Shown: in pieces, positions 28,497-36,628 of the stretch | How positions within the stretch are numbered: position 1 is the stretch's first letter | How the letters are laid out: each line of letters opens with the position of its first letter | Assembly (NCBI GenBank): GCA_937934595.1 | Contig: CALGZA010000032.1 | Location: 1 to 38,200 of the forward strand | Direction of reading: 5' to 3' | Source of the DNA: an uncultured Verrucomicrobiales bacterium | GTDB lineage: Bacteria; Verrucomicrobiota; Verrucomicrobiia; Verrucomicrobiales; Akkermansiaceae | Length of the DNA stretch: 38,200 bases | Notes under the pieces: model-generated | Told to the model about the DNA's origin: nothing | Seen by the model: only the letters and a program-made list of their open reading frames with translations | Databases searched by the model: none | Position numbers and translations under genes: made by a program

Positions 28497-29522
28497 CTAC
28501 CCACCCTCAACCAAAACCCCATCACTATACAAAAACTCCTTATCCAAGCGTCCTTCATCATCCCATACAGTTATTACCCCATCTAACTTACCCTCTTTAT
28601 AACGCGCATCCACCCACTTCACACCATTCGAATACCAAGCCACCGCAGAACCATGCTGCAAACCACCCTTAAAATACCTCACATGCAGCTTATTCCCATT
28701 CTCACCCCACTCAACATCCCTTCCATGCCTTGTTCCATCCTTATAAAAAACCAGCCCCCTAAGTCTCCCTCCCTCATACCAGCTCTCATGCTTACCAATA
28801 GCCAATCCATCTTCATACTCTCCCCTATACTTCCTAGGCCCAGCCTCATGCCAAATAACACTAACACCATGTAACTTATCATCGCGAAAATAATGAACTG
28901 CTGACTTCCTACCACTGACAAACCAAGTTTTCTCTAAACCATGCTTCATCCCATCTTTCCAATGCCTCACCAAGATCTTACCACCCTCCTCACCCCACTG
29001 AGTCTCCACTCCATGTTTCTTACCATCTTTATAAAAACCTTCTACCCACTTCACACCTCCATTCCAGCCCACATAGGAACCATGCTCATCACCCGCTTTA
29101 AAATTCACCTCTAGAAGCCTCTGGCCACTCTTATCCCAAGTCACAAACAACCCGTCCTTCTTACCCTGAACAAAGCTCCTATCATACTTCTTCTTGCCAT
29201 TTTCATGCCAGCTAGAATCTAATCCATCCTTCTTCCCATTCTTATAACTTGTCACCCTCCACCTCTTGCCATCAGGATACCATAATGTATACACCCCATC
29301 CTTCAAACCCCCAATATAAACACACTCTGATAGCCTCGCCCCATCCCCATAATCCTCCTTCACCACACCAGAAAAAGCTGTAACCTCAGCACCCACATAA
29401 GCTACCCCCTCTCTATAAACCAGATCACTCACATCCACACGCCTTGCCTTACCATCATCCCCATCAGCAAAACCGTAACCAAATATTAATAAAAACAACA
29501 TCATCATCATACCAATTTTCAT
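28497..29522 (-). CDS. Secreted YwqK/MORN-type repeat protein
   Basis: A 341-residue protein with a signal peptide (MKIGMMMMLFLLIFGYGFA). After about residue 70 it is made of some ten to eleven repeats of about 23 residues around the pattern G-x-K-x-H/D-G-x-x-x-x-W-x-x-x-G-x-x. Examples are KKHGVETQWGEEGGK, MKHGLEKTWFVSGRK and LQHGSAVAWYSNGVK. The repeats relate to MORN motifs and to the group named YwqK. That name comes with a toxin-antitoxin label in databases, but no toxin gene lies beside this one and it is exported, so I do not infer that role. The ATG at 29522 is preferred over an adjacent in-frame GTG at 29525. The function is unknown. Confidence 0.88.
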   Translation of the reverse strand: MKIGMMMMLFLLIFGYGFADGDDGKARRVDVSDLVYREGVAYVGAEVTAFSGVVKEDYGDGARLSECVYIGGLKDGVYTLWYPDGKRWRVTSYKNGKKDGLDSSWHENGKKKYDRSFVQGKKDGLFVTWDKSGQRLLEVNFKAGDEHGSYVGWNGGVKWVEGFYKDGKKHGVETQWGEEGGKILVRHWKDGMKHGLEKTWFVSGRKSAVHYFRDDKLHGVSVIWHEAGPRKYRGEYEDGLAIGKHESWYEGGRLRGLVFYKDGTRHGRDVEWGENGNKLHVRYFKGGLQHGSAVAWYSNGVKWVDARYKEGKLDGVITVWDDEGRLDKEFLYSDGVLVEGG

Positions 29523-29525
29523 CAC

Positions 29526-30045
29526 TCAAATGATAAACCAGCTCAAAAAAATATCCAAGACCAAACCATCAAAAACAATCACACTGATCCTGTAAAAAAA
29601 AATCTCAAACCCAAGTCCCTCAGCCAACTAGAAATAAAAATAAAAAAATAAATCCACACTTGCCTCCTACTCCCCACCCCAATATGGTGAAGAAAATAAA
29701 AAATCTGCTATCATGCTAGTTACCAGATTATGACGTTTCATGGTGTCAAGCAAAGTGAGCAAATAAAGGTAATGATAGAATCGAAATGACAGCCCTCATC
29801 AAAAAAACATTTTGCCAAAAAATACGCAATTATCTTAAGCCGCAGATCAAATTCAGATAAATTCTATAATGCTATCCATGTAAACATTAAATATGTGGAT
29901 ATAACCGACAAAGTAGCCACCATCATCAGGCAAGCACTATCCCAGAGCTCCTCTAATATCCCAGTTAAACAACAGCAAAAAGAAGCTCCTTGATCAATAA
30001 ACTGAACAAAATCAACAGCCTACAACCGCAATTAAGCATCAAAAA
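29526..30045. other. 520-bp gene-free stretch before the TPR/AAA/exporter cluster
   Basis: This is the divergent gap between the YwqK-type gene and the 30046 gene, so promoters for both should lie here, but I see no clear -35/-10 pair. From about 29700 the G and C counts are nearly equal, unlike most of the window. One frame stays open without an ATG from 29790 to a TGA at 29991-29993 (67 codons) and reads quite protein-like. A 24-codon ATG frame starts at 29786 in another frame. Neither is convincing as a gene. No tRNA or strong hairpin is seen. Confidence 0.5.
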
Positions 30046-31266
30046 ATGCGAGGATACTACCAAAACGAAGAAGACTCACCAGAAGAAGACAGCACCACGA
30101 CATTAGAAAACCAATTGCTACATTTCCATACTTCTGACCAGCATGAAAGAGCCATATCCACAGGCACCGAACTACTCGCCATAGATCCCCTTAACGGATG
30201 GGTTCACGCTATAATGGGCCAAGCATACACCAGCCTGGAACAATACAATCATGCGGAAAAACATTTCAAAGCAGCCATAGCTCAAGACCCCGATGACGCA
30301 GATAATTTCACTCAAATTTCCTTCATGGAGTTACAACGTGGAAGAGCAGGAAAGGCAGATGACTATATCAGAAAGTCTATCAGCATGGACCCCACCAGCG
30401 CCTATACTTGGTACATCTTTGGCATACTTTGTATTCATTATGAAGACTTCAATCAGGCTCAATTCTGTGTAGCCAAAATCAGAGAACTCGACCCCAGTAG
30501 CAATAACGCAGAGCAACTGGACGTCATGTCTAAAACAAACATTGAAGGAAAAAACCAATACTCTACAACAGAAAAAATCTCTGAAAACGAGAAACTCCTA
30601 GGAACCGACCCCGAAAATGACTTCGCTCATTATCAACTAGCCAATATTTATCTCCACGAAATCAAAGACTTTGATAAAGCCGAGTTCCACTTCAGAAAAG
30701 CTCTAGAAATTGATCCCATAGACAAGGATTACCAAAAAGGCTTAATCAAATCATGGAGAAAAAGAGACTGGATCCTCAAAACACTATGGATCCCCTATTT
30801 ACCGATCCAATGGGCACTAGACATCTGCGGCTGGGCTAATAAGAAAATATGGCCATATGTATTCATGATATTTATTATGAAATACATTCTCATTGCTGCC
30901 ATCGTAGTAGCACTCATATTCTATTCTATATTCTGGCCAGTAGCTAAACTCTATGAATACATGACACTCGCAGAAATCCATCGTAAAATGGGCGTCTTAA
31001 AAATTTACAGTGGAACCATGGAGCAAATACACAAATGGAAGTTAAGTAAAAGAATGTTCACCATGGCCGGCATCGCATTATTCTACTGGGGCTGCATCGC
31101 ACTTCTAACACCATTAATCATAGATCATGAAGCTGCTAAAATGTCGATCACAGCTATCATCTTCGGTATATTCACCATCATTGTATCGCTCTCGTGGATA
31201 TGGCTAATAATAAACGCCATAAAAAAATCTAAGCGGTCATCTAAAAATAAATCATTAAAAGCATAA
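30046..31266 (+). CDS. Membrane protein with cytosolic TPR domain
   Basis: A 406-residue protein. Residues about 20-240 are TPR-type repeats with good consensus spacing: NGWVHAIMGQAYTSLEQYNHAEKHF, then ISFMELQRGRAGKADDYIRK, and FAHYQLANIYLHEIKDFDKAE. The C-terminal third has about three hydrophobic segments near 266-300, 338-360 and 368-393, ending in a basic tail. There is no signal peptide, so the TPR part is expected in the cytosol. It lies 9 bp ahead of a TPR-AAA ATPase gene, and the pair is almost surely cotranscribed. The natural guess is that this is the membrane receptor or adaptor for that ATPase. The ATG at 30046 has no in-frame alternative downstream of the stop at 29998. The family has no name I recognise. 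Confidence 0.85.
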   Translation: MRGYYQNEEDSPEEDSTTTLENQLLHFHTSDQHERAISTGTELLAIDPLNGWVHAIMGQAYTSLEQYNHAEKHFKAAIAQDPDDADNFTQISFMELQRGRAGKADDYIRKSISMDPTSAYTWYIFGILCIHYEDFNQAQFCVAKIRELDPSSNNAEQLDVMSKTNIEGKNQYSTTEKISENEKLLGTDPENDFAHYQLANIYLHEIKDFDKAEFHFRKALEIDPIDKDYQKGLIKSWRKRDWILKTLWIPYLPIQWALDICGWANKKIWPYVFMIFIMKYILIAAIVVALIFYSIFWPVAKLYEYMTLAEIHRKMGVLKIYSGTMEQIHKWKLSKRMFTMAGIALFYWGCIALLTPLIIDHEAAKMSITAIIFGIFTIIVSLSWIWLIINAIKKSKRSSKNKSLKA

Positions 31267-31275
31267 CAAAAAAAC

Positions 31276-32676
31276 ATGAACAACACCCAAACTATCAAAA
31301 TGCTGCAAGACGCACTCCTAGCTCAACCAGAAAACCATAATCTTAGAGCCCATATCATCCAATTAATGATAGATGACAATGACCTCACTGGCATAGAACA
31401 ACTAACAAACAATCAGATAGACCTTATGAATCTTGGCAACCAATCACTCAGCACAAAACCTGAAATATCAATCAAACTAGCTGAGACTGAACTACTGCAG
31501 AACAAAGCAAATGCCCAAGCCTACATGTTAATAGCAAAAGCCCACAAACTACTTCATAACAATGAACAAGCTCTCAAATTCTATAAAATAGCCGCAGTCA
31601 TTGACGAAAGCCTTGAAAACGTCGAATTCGAAAAACTAGCAGAACACACAACTCCCACTAATCCACACTCAGAACAGACTTCAGACCTATCCAAAGAACC
31701 CACTACACAACCAGAAACAGCAAAGCCCAGCATGCTATCCCATCATGGCGAATCCATTCCAGAACACGAACAAATCATCGATGATGAATTCATTGAAACA
31801 GACCCAGCCCTAGACGCACTTCTCGACCAAAAACTCATCGACTTCAGTGATGTAGGTGGAATGGAGGAACTTAAAGAAAGAATCCGGATGAGTATTATAT
31901 ACCCATTTAAAAACAAAGAACTCTTTAAAAAATTCAAAAAGAAAATAGGCGGAGGAATACTAATGTATGGCCCCCCAGGATGCGGAAAAACACTCATAGC
32001 CAAAGCCACAGCAGGTGAATGTGGAGCGCACTTCATGAATATCTCAATACATGACATCCTCTCAAAATGGATCGGAGAATCAGAGCAACGCGTCCACCAG
32101 TTATTTGAAACAGCAAGACGTAAATCACCAACAATCATATTCATAGATGAAATTGACGCCATGTGTATCAAACGATCAGACGCAGGGCACACAGCATCAC
32201 TAGTAAATTCCTTCCTCACAGAAATAGACGGAGCCACATCTAACAATGAAGACGTTCTCGTCATAGGTGCAACTAACACACCATGGAGAATAGACAGCGC
32301 CTTCAGAAGACCAGGCAGGTTTGATCACGTACTATTCGTCCCCCCACCAGATCCTAGCGCGCGAGAATCTATATTCAACATTGCTCTTCAAGATATACCA
32401 AAAGAAAACATCGATGTCAGAAAACTCGCTAAACTCAGTGACCGCTTCTCAGGCGCCGATATCGCAGCCACCATTGCCGCAGCCAGTGAAGAAGCCATCC
32501 AAGAAATAATGAAAACCGGTAAAGAAATAAAAATCTCCGAAAAAACTCTCCTCAAAGCAGTCAAAAAACACAGACCCACCACACTAGAATGGCTTGAACA
32601 AGCAGCAAACTACGCCAGCTACGCTAACCAATCAGGGCTCTATGATGACCTCGCATCATTTATAAAAAACTCTTAG
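31276..32676 (+). CDS. AAA ATPase (classical clade) with N-terminal TPR domain
   Basis: A 466-residue protein. Residues 1-115 form TPR-like helices, 120-185 are a polar linker, and 188-466 are one AAA module. It has Walker A GPPGCGKT (232-239), pore loop SKWIGESE (263-270), Walker B IIFIDEID (287-294), sensor 1 in GATN (331-334), arginine fingers in FRRPGRFD (343-350) and sensor 2 FSGAD (391-395). The motif set is that of the classical AAA clade (Vps4, katanin, CDC48, FtsH), with an aromatic pore loop for threading substrates. The helical domain, linker and single AAA order is like Vps4. No protease domain is present, so it probably unfolds or pulls apart complexes. Its partner is likely the membrane TPR protein 9 bp upstream. 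The substrate is unknown. Confidence 0.93.
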   Translation: MNNTQTIKMLQDALLAQPENHNLRAHIIQLMIDDNDLTGIEQLTNNQIDLMNLGNQSLSTKPEISIKLAETELLQNKANAQAYMLIAKAHKLLHNNEQALKFYKIAAVIDESLENVEFEKLAEHTTPTNPHSEQTSDLSKEPTTQPETAKPSMLSHHGESIPEHEQIIDDEFIETDPALDALLDQKLIDFSDVGGMEELKERIRMSIIYPFKNKELFKKFKKKIGGGILMYGPPGCGKTLIAKATAGECGAHFMNISIHDILSKWIGESEQRVHQLFETARRKSPTIIFIDEIDAMCIKRSDAGHTASLVNSFLTEIDGATSNNEDVLVIGATNTPWRIDSAFRRPGRFDHVLFVPPPDPSARESIFNIALQDIPKENIDVRKLAKLSDRFSGADIAATIAAASEEAIQEIMKTGKEIKISEKTLLKAVKKHRPTTLEWLEQAANYASYANQSGLYDDLASFIKNS

Positions 32677-32854
32677 CTCAAATAAATCACAAGCCAAACC
32701 AACATAAAAAACCATTTTTATGATTAATATGCTTAACCTATCAACCCCAATGCCTTATTGTAAATAAGATAGAATAGACTCCATCACTCAAATTACCATA
32801 AAAACACCTGCATTGAAAAAATCCAAAATACTACCCAGAGCAAACTCACTCAAC

Positions 32855-34465
32855 ATGCTCACCACAAAAATCATCCTATATAAGCTATCTCTTCTACTTC
32901 TAGGATGCTCAGCAAGCCATCATCACAAGCAAACAGATGCTCAGGTATACCAAATACTTAAAAAAGCTGAAAAACACGTATTCGGAAAATCAAATGACTT
33001 CACGATAAACACCAAATATTCTGGAAAAAAGCTTCTCAAAGTCAACGCACCAGAAGTCCTCAACGAAAGTCAAAATACTAAAACTCTGAACCTGTCCCTT
33101 GACCAAGCACTCAGCTATGCCACCAAGAACAGCAGAGAATACCAGACCCAGAAAGAACGCCTATACCTAGCTGCACTATCACTAACAAGCACACAAAATA
33201 ACTTCAGACCAAATATTTCTAGCAGGGCAAATACGCAGGCAACTAACCAAGCAGATGGTGACATCAGATCTACAGCTAACTTGAACCAAAGTCTAAATCA
33301 AAACCTTACCAATGGAGCTAACTACAGCCTAGCAATCGCAAATGACCTGCTCAGATACTTCACTGGTGACCCAAGAAGGTCGGCAGGCTCAGTCATCTCA
33401 CTAAACATTCTCCAGCCTCTAATTAAAGGACTCGGCAGTAAAATCGCAGCAGAAAACTTAACCCAGTCGAGCCGTAATGTTATCTATGCCATCAGAGACT
33501 ACCACCACTACCAAAACACATTTTCTAAGGATATAGTCATCCAATACCTCAGACTCATGCAGCAAAAAGAATCAGTGAGTAACCAATATAAAAACTACAT
33601 ATCAAGAAAAGAAAATACCGAATACCTAAGAGCAAGATCAGTAGATCGCGCAAGCCCACAAGAAGTAAGCGATTCAGAACAAGGTGAGCTACAAGCCAAA
33701 AACACCTGGATCAACACAAAATCAGCCTACCAATCAGCACTAGATGATTTCAAAATCACCCTCGGAGCTCCAACTAACACCTCGCTTAACCTCTCAGACA
33801 ATGAACTAGACAAACTTGTTAACATAGGCCTCCAGCCCATCAAACTCAATGAAAAACAAGCATTCAACCTAGCCCTCAAAAACAGACTCCCCCTCTTCAA
33901 TGCCATAGACCGCTTTGATGACAGCAAACGGCAAGTTGCCATAGCCGCTGAACAACTAAAGACACAACTTAACTTCCTCGCATCTGCCTCTATCCCATCA
34001 ACCGGAAATAACATCGGAAGATTCAATTTCAACAACCTATCAACCCAAGTCGGTCTAGAACTAAATCTACCCATCAACCGCATCAACGAGCGCAATGACT
34101 ACCGCCGCTCACTCATCAATTTCCAATCTAACATACGCTCATTAAGTCGCACCTTCGATAGCCTGAACAACCTCATGAAAAGACGTATCCGTGAAATCAA
34201 TCAGTTCAAACAAAACTACCAAATCCAACGCAACGCAGTCAAATTAGCAGAACGTCGCGTAGAAGGAAATCGCCTCAGATTCCAAGCAGGCACCGTAATA
34301 TTCAGAAGACTAAGTGAGTCTCAAGACGCACTCATATCAGCACAAAACGCAGTCACAAACGCACTCATAGACTACCAAAATGCAAGGCTTCAGCTATACG
34401 CCGACATAGGCAATTTAAATCCTAATTCCACCAACTACTGGCTAAAAAATAACCCCTCGCGCTAA
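32855..34465 (+). CDS. TolC/NodT-like outer-membrane efflux lipoprotein
   Basis: A 536-residue outer-membrane channel protein. The start MLTTKIILYKLSLLLLGCSASHH is a lipoprotein signal with LLGC as lipobox. I therefore prefer the ATG at 32855 to the TTG at 32813, which would put 14 extra residues before the signal. Two outer-membrane-efflux repeats follow: the first near LNLSLDQALSYATKNSREYQTQ, the second near LNEKQAFNLALKNRLPLFNAIDR. Each is followed by a long coiled-coil hairpin, as in TolC. It lies 10 bp before the HlyD-type gene and forms the outer part of a tripartite exporter with the next three genes. The distance from the AAA gene is about 180 bp, so a separate promoter is possible. 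Confidence 0.88.
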   Translation: MLTTKIILYKLSLLLLGCSASHHHKQTDAQVYQILKKAEKHVFGKSNDFTINTKYSGKKLLKVNAPEVLNESQNTKTLNLSLDQALSYATKNSREYQTQKERLYLAALSLTSTQNNFRPNISSRANTQATNQADGDIRSTANLNQSLNQNLTNGANYSLAIANDLLRYFTGDPRRSAGSVISLNILQPLIKGLGSKIAAENLTQSSRNVIYAIRDYHHYQNTFSKDIVIQYLRLMQQKESVSNQYKNYISRKENTEYLRARSVDRASPQEVSDSEQGELQAKNTWINTKSAYQSALDDFKITLGAPTNTSLNLSDNELDKLVNIGLQPIKLNEKQAFNLALKNRLPLFNAIDRFDDSKRQVAIAAEQLKTQLNFLASASIPSTGNNIGRFNFNNLSTQVGLELNLPINRINERNDYRRSLINFQSNIRSLSRTFDSLNNLMKRRIREINQFKQNYQIQRNAVKLAERRVEGNRLRFQAGTVIFRRLSESQDALISAQNAVTNALIDYQNARLQLYADIGNLNPNSTNYWLKNNPSR

Positions 34466-34475
34466 AAAATTCAAA

Positions 34476-35915
34476 ATGAAATCATCTCAAAAGATAATCT
34501 GGCTCCTCATCATCCTCATAGCAGGCAGCTTCATAGCCTACGGAATTTTTAACAAATTTGTATCTGATCCTCAAAAAAAATACGTATACTACACAGTCAA
34601 AAAAAACGACCTCCACATCTCCATCAAAGAAAAAGGCACACTCAAAGCCATAAACCAGCACAGCATAAAGAACAAACTCAGCGGAAAATCCGTTATCCTA
34701 TCCATCATACCTGAAGGATCATCAGTAAAAAAAGGTCAGCTCCTAGTCGAGCTAGACCCAGCTGAAACAATGAAACAACTAGCGCAAATACAAATAGAAG
34801 TAGAAACCAGTAAATCATCATACATCACTGCTAAAAATGACCTATCCATAGAAGAAAGCACAGTAGCTAGCGAGCAAAGAACATCTCTCCAAGAAACGAA
34901 ATTCGCAGAAATGGACCTCAAAAAATTCATCGAACTCGATAAAAACCAACAAATCAGAGAAGCAGAATCTAAAATAACCACTGAAGAAGAAAGCCTCAGA
35001 CTAGCTCAAGAAAAATTCAGATGGAGCGAAAAACTAACAAAAAAAGGATTCGAAACAAAAAGTCAACTAGACAGAGACAGACTAGAACTCATCAATAGCA
35101 AAAAAAAATTAGACTCAGCTAAAAGTAAACTAATCATGCTCAAGAAATTCGATCTCCCAAAAAAAGAAGAAAAACTAAAATCCGCAGTCGCAGAAGCAAA
35201 TAAGAAAAACAATCGCCTAACCAAACAAGGCGAAAGTAAAATCAGAAGAGCCAAAGGCCAGCGAGACGCTGCCAAAAGAAAGCTAGACTTCAATACAGCC
35301 CAGCTCATCAAGATCAAAGCCCAGCTCAAACACACAAAACTATACGCCCCAGTTGACGGAATCGCTCTATACCCCACTCAAAAATACAACAATACCCCGC
35401 CCCTAAGCATAGGATCCCCAGTCACTAACAACAAAGAAATCATCTACATTCCTGGACTCAACAAGATGAAGGTAGAAATCAAAGTCCCTGAACTACACAT
35501 CAGTAAAATAAAAACAAATCAAGAAGCGCTCATCACTCTAGACTCAATCTCTAATAAACAATACAAAGCCACTGTCTCAAAAGTCAGCCACCTACCAGAC
35601 AGACATAGTTACTGGACCGCTGGCCAAAATAACTACATTACAGAAATAACCATTAACGACTCCATTAGCGGTGTCAAACCATCCATCTCAGCTACAGCAG
35701 AGATCACCATAGCCAACCTCAAAAACGTCATCTCCATTCCCATACAAGCCATCAAAAGCAAAAAAGACAAATACATCTGTTTCATCAAAAAAGGAGATAA
35801 ACATATCGAAACAGAAATCTCATTAGGCTTGATGAACAACAGCCATGTAGAAGTAACATCAGGACTTAAATCAGGTGATACCGTCTTACTCAACATTCCC
35901 GTAACTAACAAATAA
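34476..35915 (+). CDS. HlyD/MacA-type periplasmic adaptor
   Basis: A 479-residue membrane-fusion protein. One N-terminal helix (about 8-25) anchors it, followed by a biotinyl-lipoyl half (SIIPEGSSVKKGQLLVELDP). A long charged coiled-coil hairpin runs from about 85 to 275 and is longer than in MacA. The second lipoyl half has HTKLYAPVDGIALYP. Beta-barrel and membrane-proximal domains follow (VEIKVPELHISKIKTNQEALITLD and ISIPIQAIK). It links the MacB-type transporter to the TolC-like channel. It starts 10 bp after the channel gene and ends 11 bp before the ATPase gene, an operon layout. The transported substrate is unknown. Confidence 0.92.
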   Translation: MKSSQKIIWLLIILIAGSFIAYGIFNKFVSDPQKKYVYYTVKKNDLHISIKEKGTLKAINQHSIKNKLSGKSVILSIIPEGSSVKKGQLLVELDPAETMKQLAQIQIEVETSKSSYITAKNDLSIEESTVASEQRTSLQETKFAEMDLKKFIELDKNQQIREAESKITTEEESLRLAQEKFRWSEKLTKKGFETKSQLDRDRLELINSKKKLDSAKSKLIMLKKFDLPKKEEKLKSAVAEANKKNNRLTKQGESKIRRAKGQRDAAKRKLDFNTAQLIKIKAQLKHTKLYAPVDGIALYPTQKYNNTPPLSIGSPVTNNKEIIYIPGLNKMKVEIKVPELHISKIKTNQEALITLDSISNKQYKATVSKVSHLPDRHSYWTAGQNNYITEITINDSISGVKPSISATAEITIANLKNVISIPIQAIKSKKDKYICFIKKGDKHIETEISLGLMNNSHVEVTSGLKSGDTVLLNIPVTNK

Positions 35916-35926
35916 ATATCCCCCAC

Positions 35927-36628
35927 ATGATAGAGCTAAAAAACATAACCAAAACCTTCCCACTCATAGACCAAGAGATTCATGCTCTCAAAGGAATTAA
36001 CCTAACAATCACAAAAGGATCATTCGTCGCAATCATGGGACCATCCGGGTCAGGTAAATCCACACTCCTAAACATACTCGGATGCCTAGACAGACCTACC
36101 CATGGAGACTACATACTCGGAGACAGTGACGTAGCTCAAATGGATGATAATCAACTATCTGCCCAACGTGGTAAAAAACTAGGCTTCATCTTCCAGTCAT
36201 ACAACCTCATCGCACAGCTCAACGTCATCCAAAATATCCAATTACCCCTCATCTACCAAAATGCCTCGCTAAAAGACAACCTTCCTCGCGCCATAGAACT
36301 CGCCAAACTTGTCGGCCTCCGTGATCGCCTCAGCCATAAGCCAAACCAGCTATCAGGAGGTCAACAGCAACGCGTAGCCATCGCCAGATCACTCATAAAC
36401 GACCCCCTCATCATACTCGCAGATGAACCCACAGGCAACCTAGACTCCAAAACAGAAGAGGAAATCATGCAGGTTCTCATCAAACTCAACAAAAACGGTA
36501 AAACCATCGTCATCGTTACTCACGATGAAGCAGTCGCAAAGCACACAGACAGAATCATCCACATGAAAGACGGCATCATCAACCGCGATGAAACCAGCAA
36601 AAACAAACAAAACCAAGCTGTGAAATGA
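35927..36628 (+). CDS. MacB/LolD-type ABC transporter ATPase
   Basis: A 233-residue ABC ATPase of normal size with all motifs: Walker A GPSGSGKS (38-45), Q-loop GFIFQSYN, signature LSGGQQQR (142-149), Walker B LIILADE with the catalytic Glu at 167, and the switch His in THDEAVAKHTD. It is of the MacB/LolD subclass, which drives type VII ABC mechanotransmission rather than direct transport through the membrane. In E. coli MacB, ATPase and permease are one chain; here they are separate genes. Its stop overlaps the permease start by 4 bases (ATGA), so the two are translationally coupled. Confidence 0.96.
   Translation: MIELKNITKTFPLIDQEIHALKGINLTITKGSFVAIMGPSGSGKSTLLNILGCLDRPTHGDYILGDSDVAQMDDNQLSAQRGKKLGFIFQSYNLIAQLNVIQNIQLPLIYQNASLKDNLPRAIELAKLVGLRDRLSHKPNQLSGGQQQRVAIARSLINDPLIILADEPTGNLDSKTEEEIMQVLIKLNKNGKTIVIVTHDEAVAKHTDRIIHMKDGIINRDETSKNKQNQAVK

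Noticed and set aside
28497-29522. Toxin-antitoxin module suggested by the YwqK name
   Set aside because: No toxin-like gene is adjacent and the protein carries a signal peptide.
29786-29860. 24-codon ATG frame before the TPR/AAA cluster
   Set aside because: It is short, lacks a ribosome binding site and a recognisable pattern, and its codon use gives no support.
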